Assembly (NCBI GenBank): GCA_033977485.1
Contig: CM066988.1
Location: 5,850,501-5,914,500 of the forward strand
From: Hydrangea macrophylla
Lineage: Eukaryota; Streptophyta; Magnoliopsida; Cornales; Hydrangeaceae
Direction of reading: 5' to 3'
Length of the DNA stretch: 64,000 nucleotides
Both the position numbers and the translations under genes were made by a program. Below are positions 1 through 11,269 of this stretch, in pieces (within the stretch, counting starts at the first letter, position 1; the number at the start of each line of letters is the position of its first letter). A model generated the notes under the pieces. It was not told where the DNA came from and ran no database searches. It was given only the letters and a program-made list of their open reading frames with translations.

Positions 1-2327
1 CTCTCACAGGAACTGGATTAACTTTCCTCTAAGACCTGGTTCTAGGAGAGTAAAAATACTGACGGACTGATCAGGGAGCTGGGGGTCCAGCACTACTTAC
101 TCCAGCTCTTCTACCAGGCCTAATCTATCCCTCACATCCCTCGGGTCCATCTCCTAAATGTTTAACATTTTTGTGATTGCCTATCTATGCAGGAAGCTGA
201 CATAACAATTTTATGCGATTGCTTGGTCTCCATGCAAGCTTCCCGGACCCCGGGGGGTTGGAAACTTGATCAGCAGGCTGTAGGTGGACACAACCACCTT
301 GGCTTTATTGAGTGTCGGCCTTTTTAGGATGATATTGTAGTTGGGGCTTCTACTACAACAAAGTTTGCGAGTACAGAGACCTGTTGGGGGTATGTTCCCA
401 TTAGAACTGGGAGCTTGATCATATCGAGCAGTTGTGTGCTTGAGCCGTTAAACCCCACCAAGGGGGTGGCCACCGGTCAGAGCCTATCCCTTGATATCCT
501 GAACTGATCAAAAGTTGAAACAAATAAAATGTCTGAGGAGCTACCTGTGTCCAGTAATACCCTCTTTACCACATAATTGGCTATGGAGGGTGTCACCACC
601 AACGGATCATCGTGGGGGCAGTGCAGGTCCTTTACATTATCGGATGAGAATGTCAGCACATCGGTCGGTGGGGAGTTGGCAAATTGGACTTGCAGTACTT
701 CTGCTCGAGATGCCCAAGCATGCCTCTTTCTGGCTGACTATGAATCCCCTCCACCCAATGTTCCTCTAGAGATCACGTTGATTTGTCTGAGGGGTTGTGA
801 TTGCTCAAGAGCTTGGAGATTTGGCTAGGGTCATCTATCTATGGCGATGAACTCGGCGAGGTGACCCTGCTCGATGACCTTCTCAATGGCGATCTTTAGA
901 TTAAAGAAGTTATTCGTGTCGTGACCATGGTCTTTGTGGTACCGACAAAACTTATCCTGGTTTCTCTTCACGGGCGGGCTCTTCAGCTTTGTCGGTTGTT
1001 TAAGCAGCCTCTGAGCCTCAGCGACAGCCATGACTTCATGAATAGGCTAGAAAGAGGCGTGAATGCAATCGGGGCATGATCACGAATGTCTCGCTGCTGA
1101 TCCTGCCTCGGCTTCTTTCCCGAGCCCTTTTCAGAACCCTCACGTTTTCATTTAGATTTTGGGGAATCATCTCTCGCAAAGCTGGTGTGTTTGGACTTCA
1201 AGAACTCCTTCGTATCGATGCATTTCCCAACCCTCTTCGAGAGTTCAACCAGGATTGTTGGCCGACCATGGTAGAACAATGTGGCAACCTTGGTGTGCTG
1301 AACCCCTGAGCAGGGATTATCCCTTGAGTTGTTTGATAGCCAGGAATTGGGTGTCCAGTTGTGATCGATCAAGCATCCCCACAATTTGGCTGACGAAGAG
1401 CTTGCTGAATACTTTGAAATCGTCGACCATTCAGGGTTTGAGGGCATCGAACCACTGTGTGGCTGGCCCTTTAAGGGTGTTGGAAAAGGCCAGGTAAAGC
1501 AGCTCGTCAGCACTGGTAACTAATGCCATCTGAGTCTTGTAAGTCCGGACATGATCGACCGGGCTCCCTGAACCATCGTAAGAATCAAGATGTGGTTGTT
1601 TGAATTTTCGCGGGATGGGGAATCATGTGATCCAAAAGGTGAAGGGTGACTCAGTTTTGGTGTTAATGTGGTCATGAACTGGCTTGTGGCTCAATTTCTC
1701 GATTTGTTTCTGCAGGTCCTCAATTTGGGCCTTGACGTCCTCCCAATCTATCCTACACTCTAAATCTTGGTGATAGGTTGAGTCGGATGAAGGCGTCTCC
1801 TCTTCAAAGTGCGCCATCCTCAAGGACAGGGCTTGGCTACGACTCTGGTTAATCGTGTGCCTAAGATTGCTTTGGCTTTTGGCTGAACGATCCTGGGCTG
1901 ATTCCCGGGTCTGTCGCTCTTGCCTGTCCCCTCTGGCAGCGCGTCTCTTGTTGATGATATCTCTGGTGTCACCCTTGTGATTTAGACTGGCCCGGGCTTG
2001 TTGTCAGGTCGTTATAGGATCCCGGCCATGCTCATCATTTCCAGGTTGTCCAATCTCTTGGGAGGCCAGTGTAGTATGGACACTTCATCGGGTCGACTCG
2101 GGCACTCGAGCATGCTCGTCGTTACCATCATGTACCTCAGTCTATTGAGGATTATCCTGCCAACCTAGCAGAGCTTCAATTTACCTTTGAGTTTGACGCT
2201 GGCTTTCTGAAAGTTGAGCTAGCGCCACAGTGACCTGCTCAGGAGTCATAGAAACTGCTGACCGATCGACTGGTGCATCTTCCTGATTCATCGCCTGAGT
2301 AGTCTTCTTGTTTTTATGAGGAGCCAT
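1..2327 (-). pseudogene. gag-protease region of element A (broken)
   Basis: The start is taken at the minus-strand ATG at 2327 (MAPHKNKK), which aligns with the start of the gag of element D (MPTKKGKK). A capsid-like stretch lies at about 1148-1513. A zinc-finger-like stretch at 831-1031 reads FCRYHKDHGHDTNNFF; element D has Cys where this copy ends in Phe, so the last metal ligand is lost. The aspartic protease at 477-659 keeps LLDTGSSSDILF, with the catalytic DTG intact. Several frameshifts and stops separate these blocks, so this copy cannot make a full Gag. The pieces follow the same order as in element D, which supports the assignment strongly. Confidence 0.85.
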
Positions 2328-2372
2328 GGCAATCAGTCAAGAGATTTGTTTTTCTGAGAAAATTTGTCGTTT

Positions 2373-2391
2373 CCCATAGACGGTGCCAAAC
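2373..2391 (-). other. Primer-binding-site-like sequence of element A
   Basis: On the minus strand the LTR is followed at once by TTTGGCACCGTCTATGGGA. The equivalent position in element D reads TTCGGCGTCGTCTGTGGGA. The position next to the LTR and the conservation between elements mark it as the primer site. I do not assign the tRNA. Confidence 0.6.
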
Positions 2392-3039
2392 TGATGATAC
2401 CAAAAATTGGTAGGAGAGTAAGAACAAGAAGATGAAGACAAAAAGGTTTGTATGTGGTTCAGCCCTATTAATTAAGAGACCTACCTCCACGGGTGTGTCA
2501 GAGCACTTGCACTAACAGATCACCGACAGCCCTTGGTGAACCAGCAAGGAAGGCAATACTACCAAAAACCAGTCGTGTATATGCGTATGAGTGTTATATA
2601 TTGCTACTCTATATAGTATGTATGTATGTCTGTATTTATCTCTTCCCTCTATAATGGGGGTGAGTTGGCTCTTTTATCAGTGTAAGAGACCACTCGTACA
2701 ACGCAAGTGAGCTAATTAAGAAGCTCAATCTGTTTACAATTGATTAACACAAATCATGGGGGATTCCTAAGCGGATTAGGAAACAACTTGCACTTTCCCT
2801 TAGTCTTCTATCTAGGATAGGAAACTGTTTGGAATCTTGTGGAGCAAGCCATGAGTCGTGCCCAGGCTGCATCTACTGGTTGATGAACACATGCTGTACT
2901 CCCGAGCTATGAGCCCAGATCGGGTGGTTTTGGCCAGATGGCCTGGGATGGCTGAATAGAAGGCGCCCTCTCTGGATGACTCGGCATCTCCTTGCTGAGG
3001 TATCGATTTGACTTTGAACTGATATTTTTTTACCTATCA
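2392..3039 (-). repeat. 5' LTR of element A
   Basis: This 648-bp stretch begins TGATGATACC and ends CTATCA on the plus strand (TG...CA). It aligns through its length, with moderate divergence, to the two element D LTRs, sharing CCAAAAATTGG near the start, a tract near ACCTCCACGGGTG, and the GACTTTGA end. A TATA-like run on the minus strand lies in CTCTTTTAT near 2670, the same relative place as in element D. Confidence 0.85.
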
Positions 3040-3044
3040 GGACA

Positions 3045-3696
3045 TATTGGTAACTCAGGCATAACTAGTATCTCAGGTACAGCTACATCCTCTAGCTACT
3101 CATACCCTACAACCTCGTCTCCCTCAGCTATCGGAACATCCGCATCCATGTCTATCAGCTCTGGATCCTCTAGCTCAGGCTTTGGCTCTGGCTCCTCGTC
3201 GGGAGCATACTCTGGCTCCTCCAGGTCATCCCCGGCTCCTTGTCTTCTATAGGTCCTCCTGTCCATAAGCGTCTATATCCTTATCAGGGTGATCATTCTC
3301 TGGTTTGGCATCCTGTATCGGCTCAAGCTCTGGGTCCTCGGGCTGAACCTGTGGCTCTGGAACTGGTACGTCTAGTACCGGTGATGCTATAGGTGCTGGA
3401 AGAATGGGTCCTCAAAGAATATCTCACAACTCAATCACATCTATCTCTAGCTTGTACTACACCAAGAGAGCCATCTCACGATATATCGCCTCGCCAATCC
3501 TGGTGAAATGATGAGAGTCCATATGCATCTGTGTGGGATGGGTACGTACGTTGACATAGAGCTCCTTCTACATATCCTCCCCTAGATAACGACTGGCTAT
3601 TTGACGTATACAATACTGGTAATGCTCCATAGTATCCCCGTGGATCACGTGTCCTCTATATAGGTCATCCACAAACCTATGAAAATTTGGATCCAT
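3045..3696 (-). pseudogene. Acidic Pro/Glu-rich ORF, copy 2 (unknown function)
   Basis: The minus-strand ATG at 3696 begins MDPNFHRFVDDLYRGHVIHG, matching the start of the ORF at 5108 (MDPGFPMFVDDSFVGYVIHG). A conserved IASRYLGE follows, then a stop (TAG) and further stops. The 3' half encodes, on the minus strand, a low-complexity Glu/Pro/Asp-rich tail; the plus strand of this part reads as Ser/Gly-rich, which I treat as a shadow. The LTR of element A ends the copy at 3040. I do not recognise the family. Its place downstream of an LTR suggests an element-encoded protein. Confidence 0.5.
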
Positions 3697-4162
3697 CCTA
3701 ACTTGCAAAGAAAACTATCTATCGTCAGAAGGATGAAAACTTAACTTAAACTCATATCTCATCTTAGGAATATAAACTACCAGTTCTACTAATCAGCATA
3801 TATCAGCTCAAACATACACTTAATATCAAAAGTACTTCTATTATATATATATATATATCAACAAATGTACTATATAACTGTGAACCATAGGGGACATAGG
3901 CTAATACAGTACTATGGTAAGCTATTTACAATACTATTACTATTGATACTATCTATACAAAGCTATGGTAAATAGCTATGTCTCAAGCTCCCAAAAATCA
4001 TATGGACAACATGTCTTGATATAAACCTAGCAAAAATTATCCCCCTCCATATCCTGACACAAAAGTCGTCAACATCTGATCATGCTGGTGGTGCCTCATC
4101 CTCTGAAACGATATCCATCTCCTCAAGACAAGCATCCTCAACTAGTGCGGCAAGATCTCCGA

Positions 4163-5108
4163 CTACCACTCTGAATCCCAATCCTTAACTATCTCTACAT
4201 CTGCGTCCTCTACCATGTCTGTCATTATCGCCTGATAAGCGATGTTGACGGCTATAACAGCAAATCCATCAGTTTTGTCCAACGCTCCTTCTAATCCAGC
4301 CTCTCCCATAACAGTTGGCTGACCGACCATCTCAGCTATCCATCGTACTCCCATATCAGCCACGACTACCATATGTAATGTAGGTCCAGTCGGTAACTCG
4401 GGAAAAAGGGGTACCTCCGGCCTAACTACATCCTCGTCAAGAACATCCTCCTATACTACCTCCACAATCTTGTCACCCTCTACCACTGCATCATCCTCCC
4501 CAACCATGATATTTGCCTCAACGGCCTCGGGGTCCTCTGGCTCCTATACTGGGTCCTCTGGCTCCAATACTGGATCCTCTGGCTCAAGCTCTAGCTTTGG
4601 CTCTAACTCTGGCTTTGGCTCTGGCTCTGGCTCTGGCTCCTCCGGGTCATCCTCTATCTTATCATCATCGTCATCGTCTATAGGCTTCTCCTCTGCTAGG
4701 TCCTTATCCCCCTGTATCAGGTCAGGCTCTAGCACTGGTACATCGGATACTGGTTATGGTAGGACTATCGATGCTGGTGCAGCTGCAGGCTCTGGTAGAA
4801 CAACGCCTAGTTATAATTGCTTACATCTCGATCGCGTCCACCTCTGGCTTACTCTGAATCACTCTAGCCATCTCCTGGTATATTCCTGCTCCGGTTATAG
4901 CATAGTGATACGTATTCATGGATATCTCTGTCACGTGTGTCGTGTCTATAATATAGAGAGAAGTCTATATCCTCTCCTCCAAATAACGACTAGCCGTCTG
5001 GAGAATGTGGCTAAGATATATCTCCGACATGGCTGGCTCCACTATGTCACCATGGATCACATATCCCACAAATGAATCATCAACAAACATAGGGAAACCT
5101 GGGTCCAT
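4163..5108 (-). pseudogene. Acidic Pro/Glu-rich ORF, copy 1 (unknown function), just downstream of the iMet primer site
   Basis: The minus-strand ATG at 5108 opens a domain with FVDDSFVGYVIHGD and ILQTASRYLEERI. A tail at 4735-4544 follows, with a run of Asp and then EPEPEPKPELEPKLELEP repeats. A segment at 4372-4163 (VVVADMGVRWIAEMVG) continues the acidic character. Stops interrupt it (for example after ERI), so it is a remnant. About 130 bp of leader separates it from the primer site, the usual place for gag or an extra 5' ORF. I see no zinc knuckle. A charged structural protein is possible, but no function is assigned. Confidence 0.5.
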
Positions 5109-5235
5109 GCTAACCTATAAAGGAAACTATCTATCATCAGGAGGATGAACTTATCTTTAACTCAAATCTCATCTCAGGGAATCTTAAATAATAGGACGAG
5201 ATGGTATGGAACGAATAGTGAACGAAAGTATCCAA

Positions 5236-5253
5236 CCAGGAGCTCTGATACCA
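5236..5253 (-). other. tRNA-iMet primer-binding site
   Basis: The minus strand reads TGGTATCAGAGCTCCTGG. TGGTATCAGAGC is the standard complement of the 3' end of plant initiator tRNA-Met, used by many copia and chromovirus elements. It lies 7 bp from the end of the LTR at 5261, which fixes the orientation of that LTR as a 5' LTR for the leader region to the left. Confidence 0.85.
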
Positions 5254-5260
5254 AAAATCC

Positions 5261-7471
5261 TGTCACGCCCCAAAGTAGCAAAAATAGAGAAAAATAAATT
5301 TCCTTTTTGCGTCCATAGGGAATGACTAGTAAATGTCATTAATTGTCCATACCATACAGTACTAGTCAGCTAATGAACAAGAATAGTAATAATATCAAAT
5401 TGAATATATTACAAAAGTTTTACCTATTACAATAACATCAGAGTCGTACATAGGAACATAACAAGTCTGAAAGCAACGTATGCCCAAGTACCCGGTCCAC
5501 TACTAAAGTTCAACAGAAATATAAAACTAGATATAACTTCTTCATCTCAAGCTGGCGTATGGATAGTCGTTAGCATAACAGCCTTTACGGCATAACCAGC
5601 ATTAATGGGCCACCCTCTGCATATTCCCCGTCAACATAAGCTCAATTATCGGCATTAATAAGGATAGGGCAGTCTAGACAGGGAATGTCTAGGCAATAAC
5701 AGCAATCAGCTTACTGAGAGCTGAGTGAATAAAAACTCACAAGGTATCACTTCTATAACGTAATAACAAGTTATGAAAGTCATAAGACATAATTCTACTA
5801 AGTAATATCTTCTCTTTATTCAACCTCGCATTACCCGAATCCACGCCTTATTATACAAAGACCTATAGACACTTACTCATAAGACACAGATCTGATTGTA
5901 ATATTCCTGGATATACCATTGCACTATCAATCGGGGTTGAGACCATAGAGTACATATTCACAGTCCATCACAAGTCATGGAGACAATGCTTCGAACAACG
6001 GCATATCATTCTTTTGATACGACTTAGCGACATTTTTCCAGTGATCCCCCATCCACCGCTCATTAAGGACATAACCCGTCCACTGCTCATTAAGGATATA
6101 ATATAGATCACCAGGTTATCTCTGAACTACTTGGTCCCGCCCATTGGTCGTTAAGGACATCTCACCGTCTACCACTTGTTAAGGGCATAATATAACCAAG
6201 CATCCACCCACATACAAATTCCCAAAAACTTATCAAGACCTATCTAAGTTACGTACTAACATTGATTCATGACTTCCCATTGTGGCCTGACTACTCTGAT
6301 TGAAATTAATGGATATCAAACTCACTTACAAACCAGACATCATCTAATGTCGTCACGTTAATCCATTCCCCATAAGCATATTTATTCTTTGATGTTACAT
6401 TATCCCTGGTTACCCTATAGTCGCATTATGGTAGTTCAAATCGATAAACGAGCAATCGAACCCCTTATATAAACCAAAGAAACAATCTATAATCTGCTAA
6501 TGTCAATCGATTGGAAAACAAGGGTCAGTTTATTGGGATAAAACTATAACAATCGATTGGATCCAATACAATGTCATTTGATTACTAACTTTGGCAATCG
6601 CTTGGGTTACAAATAATGGCAATCGATTGGTAATCTATCCAATCGATTAGGATATATATAAATGTCCAATCAATTGGTACTTTATCTTCTCCAGAAAAAA
6701 CGTAAATGACTATATATATAAATGTCTTAAGGACGTATTTAATACATCTAATCCATATAAAAGCTTGTAAGAACATCATATACTAAGACCAAGTGAGTAA
6801 AAACTCACCTAGATATGTGTAGGGTGTGTTTGGGTTGAAACTTCAAGCTTTCTCTCTCCTCTTCTTCTCTTTCTCTCTTCTCTGTCTGTTTTCTATCTCT
6901 CTGCCTCCTTCTTTCTCCTTTTTCTTCTTTCTTCTATCTTCTTTCTTCTCCTCCTCCTCCTCCTCCTCCTCCTCCTCCTCCATGACTTCTTGATAATATG
7001 TATGTATGCTTATGTACATATATATATATATATATCTGTGTGTGTATAAATGAGTATATACTCTCTCTCTATACCAACTGACCAAAAATAGACCTAAGGC
7101 AATAGATGAACTGGTATACATAGAAATTGAGAGTGGCATGTGTCAAATCACGAATCAAAGTTGAAAACTTATCTCTAGAAGTGGCAATCGATAGTACTGA
7201 TGATGATTGATTGGCATCAGATATTTCAAGGCAATCGATTGGGAAAAATGGCAATCGATTAGTATAATGCCACGTAATGAATTCAGGTCGACAGTATGGC
7301 AATCGATTGGGAAAGATGGAAATCGATTGATAACCAAAAAGTGGCAATCGATTGGAATGCAAAGGCAATCAATTGGTATCTAAAGTTTACCAAAAGAAGG
7401 ATATAAGGTTATCAGGTACAATTACGAAGTCTTTTTTATTAACAATCACTTCAAAAATATAGGGTGCTACA
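5261..7471 (-). repeat. Chromovirus LTR (central copy), 2.2 kb
   Basis: The plus-strand ends are TGTCACGCCCC and GGTGCTACA. It aligns with the LTR ending at 13103 over about 5660-7471, sharing the block at 5690-5760, the repeated CCACTGCTCATTAAGGACAT motif near 6050-6180, and the end block near 7390-7471. It holds at least six exact CAATCGATTG palindromes (6504, 6550, 6620, 7232, 7300, 7345) plus near-copies, a CTC trinucleotide run at 6948-6981, and a TA run near 7020. Confidence 0.8.
6948..6981. repeat. (CTC)n microsatellite inside the LTR
   Basis: A run of about eleven CTC units sits in a wider pyrimidine-rich tract (6850-6985). The related LTR at 12530-12640 has the pyrimidine tract but no long CTC run, so the repeat expanded in this copy only. 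Confidence 0.9.
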
Positions 7472-7523
7472 TCATCCACCACTCATTAAGGATTTCATTA
7501 TCGAAATCGAAAACAAGCAAGAT

Positions 7524-10500
7524 CTAGAACAAAAATGAAAACTTCTCTCGCATCTCTGAGTCTAGCTCCCACAAAGCTTCTCCTTCATCATGATGCTTCC
7601 ACTGAATCTTTACCAACGGAATCTCATTGTTTTTGATCTTCTTGATTCCTTGATCCAGAATGCAAACTGGTCCTTCATTGAATGTAACATTGTCATTGAC
7701 TTCAATATCCTCAAAGTTGATCTCATGTGTTGGGTTATGAGCACACTTCCTCAATATGCTGATGTGGAATATGTTGTCCACTCCTGACATCTTTAGTGGC
7801 AACGCAAGTCGATAAGCAACCTTCCCAACATGCTCTAAAATCTCTAACGGTCCAATAAATTGTGATGATAGCTTGCCTCTCTTCTGACCAAATCTGACGA
7901 TGCCTCGAACAGGTGAAACCTTGAGTAGTATGTGATCTCCTATGGCAAATTCCAAATCTTTGCATCGCTTATCTATATACATTTTGTGTCGGGTCTGTGC
8001 TGTCCTCATCCTTTTACGTACAATCTGAATCTTCTCGCTAGTTTCATGTACCATTTCTAGCATAGAAAGTTGAGTATCTCTGACTCCAACCTAATATAGC
8101 GGTGATCGGCAAGGTCTTCCATGTAAAGCTTCGAACGACGCTATCCCTATGCTCGTATGTAGCTATTGTTGTAGGCAAACTCGATCAACAGCAGGTGTGT
8201 CTCCTAAGAACTATCAAAATCATGATGCAAACACGTAGTATGTCCTCCATCACTTAGTTGACTCGTTCAGTCTGCCCATCGGTCTACGGATGAAAGGTTG
8301 AGCTCAAGTTTAGTGTTGTTCCCATTGCTGTTTGAAGACTCTTCTAGAATTCTGCAGTAAAGTGTGAATCTCTATCTAACATGATAGAAACAAGTACACC
8401 GTGTAACCGTATAACTTGCTATAGATACATCTAGCTCAAATGTTCGATTGGATACGTCATGCTATAGGCGATAAAATGTGCAATCTTCATAAGTCGATCC
8501 ATAATTACCCAAATAGCATCGTGGTTCTGCTAAGACTTTGGCAAACTTACTATAAAATCCATGGTTATGTCTTCCCATTTCCATTGGGGAATTAGTAGCA
8601 GTTGTAGAAATTTAGGTAGGTTTTGATGTTCTTCCTTTACTTGTTTACAAGTGAGACATAGAAATACATACTCAGATACCTCTCGCTTCATTCCTTCCCA
8701 CCAGAAATTTCTCTTTAAATCCTTATACATCTTCATACCTCCAAGATGAACTGTCATTCGTGACTTGCGTGCTTCATCTAATATTTCTCTCTCGAGATTA
8801 TCTTCATTAAGTACACAGAGTCTACCTTTATATCACAAGGCTCCATCTGTACCAACACTCCAGACTTTTGGTTCCTACATTGATATCTTGGCAAACCATA
8901 ACTTCAAATCCTCTATCGTCTATTAAGCTTCTATGATACAACTGATTAAAGTTGGATGTACCATAAGACATCCAAGATGTAGTCATTCCATTGCTTCCCC
9001 TGGCTGAAGGTCGAATTCAACTAACACTTCTAATGCTTTTCATTCTTGAATTACTAATGTAGCGATCACTAATCGAGGTCAGCGGTTTAAAGTATCTACT
9101 ACGACATGTGCTTTACTCGAATGGTATTGCAATGAAAAGTCATGGTCCTTGAGTAACTCCTTCCATCTTCATTGTCGCATGTTCAACTCCTTTTGAGAGA
9201 ACAAATACTTCAGGCGCTTATGATCGAAAAAAATATCAAACATTTTTCCATAGAGATAGTGTCTCCAAATCTTCAATGCAAACACTATTGTTGCCATTTC
9301 CAGATCATGCATAGGATAATTCTTCTCATGTACCTTCAATTGTCTTGATCTATATGCAATGACATTCCCATCCTGCATAAGCACACAACCATGTCCTTGG
9401 TACGATGCATCACTATTGATCACATATCTTTCTCCACTCTTAGGTATCGTGAGTACTAGTGCATAAGTCAATCTTTCCTTTAACTCCTGAAATGCACCCT
9501 CATGCTTGTTAGTTCATTCGTACTTTATCTCCTTTCTGGTCAAATTCGTCAAAGGTCCTACAATCTTGGCGAATCCTTTGACAAATCCCTGATAATATCT
9601 TGCTAGGCTAAGGAACCTTCTAACTTCTATCATGTTAGTTGGTATATTCTAGCTTAACACTGTATCTATCTTAGATGAGTCCACAAAGATACCATCCTGA
9701 GATATAGCATATCATAAGAATTTAACCTCCTGTAGCCAAACTTTGCATTTGTTAAACTTTGCATACAACTTACTATTTCGATGTGTTTATAAAGAAATTT
9801 GTAAGTGTTCCTTGTGATCTTTCTCCGTTTTTGAGTAAATTATCATCAATGAACACTATAATGAATTGATCCAAAAATATGGTCTGAATGCTCTATTCAT
9901 CAAGTCCATGAATATTGTTGGTGCGTTTATCAATCCAAAAGGCATAAATCAAAACTCATAATGCGTTTATCTTATCCTAAACGTAGTCTTCGTCCCATCC
10001 TCTGGTCGAACCAATAGTTGATGATACCTCGAACGCGATCGATCTTTGAAAAGATCCTTTATCCTTGTAACTGGTCGGATAGATCATCTATCCAGGGAAG
10101 TGGATACCTATTCTTTAAAGTAACCTTGTTCAACTCCCTGTAGTCTATGTAGAGTCAAAGTGTTTTGTCATTCTTCTTCACAAATGAAACTAATGCTCCC
10201 CAAGGTGACATACTCAGGTGAACAAATCCCAAATCTTCAAGTTTCTTAACTTGCTTCTTCAATTCTAACATCTCAGTTGGCGCCATCCGATATGGAGTCT
10301 TAGATATCGATAATGTGCCAAGTACTAGTTCCATGCAAAAGTCTATTTCTCTCTTTAGTAGAAGTCCTTTAATATCCTAGAATATATCCTAAAAGTCATA
10401 TACAGTAGGAATCTAATCCATCATAAGTTTGGTACTCGTACTTCCGATTGTAGCCAAACCACTTGTGAGAAACATTTTGCTCGTCGGCCAACACTGAAAT

Positions 10501-11110
10501 CTGATCGTCGAACATCCACGTATTACAAACACAATTGTCCTATTAGGGCAATCTAGGTTGGCATCGTACTTGGTAAGCCATTCCATTTCTACAATTATGT
10601 CAAACTCTGACATTGACAGAACAACCAAGTCTACTAGAAGATTTCTAGTTCCTAAGGTCAATGGACAATCTTTACACACTTTACCCAATTTAATAGTCAA
10701 TCCCAATGGTGACAGCATATTAAGTGCTAGCTGAAGTGTCTGGTTTCTAAACCCAACTGGCATATAATCTTAACAATAATAAATGAACGTACAGCATCAG
10801 TATCGAATAACACTTTAACTTGACTATAAAAGAGTACAAGCGTACCTTCTAGATGTTGTTTCTCATTAGCATTTAGCCTGCTTCTGTGGGAATGATAGCA
10901 TTCATTCGTGTTTGATCTGGGGGTCCTTGGATTCCCTGAATTGGTGCCCTATAGTATCCTCCACGTGGTGCACGATAATCCCTACTCAAGTGTCCTAGCT
11001 TTTTGTAATTCTGGTCGATAGCATCTATCTATTGGTTAACCTGGAGGCTAGGTAGAAATTGGTATTGTGCCCTGGCTTTCCACAATTAAAACACCATCTG
11101 TTGTAGGTTA
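7524..11110 (-). pseudogene. gag (C-terminal part)-pol of chromovirus B (decayed)
   Basis: Minus-strand order is as follows. Gag zinc knuckles lie at 11100-10950 (CFNCGKPGHNTNFY, where the last Cys is Tyr, and a second, more degenerate knuckle). The protease-like ORF is 10763-10413. Reverse transcriptase spans about 10360-9480, with FGLINAP readable near 9930. RNase H is 9471-9169 ([36 protein letters not shown]). The integrase zinc finger is 8757-8530 (HLGGMKMYKDLKRNFWWEG, CLTC). The integrase C-terminus with chromodomain is 8063-7524 (KLSSQFIGPLEIL; PLVKIQWKHH and EALWELDSEM). A C-terminal chromodomain defines chromoviruses. Many stops and frameshifts lie between blocks. The N-terminal Gag and primer site of this half are missing. 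Confidence 0.85.
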
Positions 11111-11269
11111 GCAGGGCTATTAGTAGCGCTTGAGGCTGTAGTCCTAGCTGGCAATATTGTTAGGGTCGAGGATAACCTACTGAGGCTTTCTGGTTCCCTC
11201 CCAGGTACGCTTATTCCCTTGAATGTTCCGTGAGGTCACCCTTTGGATTTTCCACATCAGGGTAGTAGC

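Larger units (their letters stand above)
1..3039 (-). mobile_element. Element A: Tat-lineage Ty3/gypsy retrotransposon, 5' part, cut by window edge
   Basis: Reading on the minus strand, a 648-bp 5' LTR (3039 to 2392) is followed by a primer-site-like sequence, gag and protease, and runs off the window at base 1. Gag, protease and LTR all have clear counterparts in element D (31.5-34.6 kb), so the two are members of one family. Pol must lie outside the window. The element appears inserted into the acidic ORF of chromovirus B, since B-type sequence resumes at 3040. The matching target duplication cannot be checked because the other end is missing. Confidence 0.85.

Noticed and set aside
2992..3252. 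Ser/Gly-rich ORF on the plus strand (also 4470-5075)
   Set aside because: Shadow of the acidic Glu/Pro-rich ORFs on the minus strand; the minus-strand ATG and N-terminus are conserved between the two copies.
6843..7139. Poly-Glu ORF on the minus strand
   Set aside because: It is the translation of a CTC microsatellite and pyrimidine tract inside an LTR; the related LTR has no equivalent frame.
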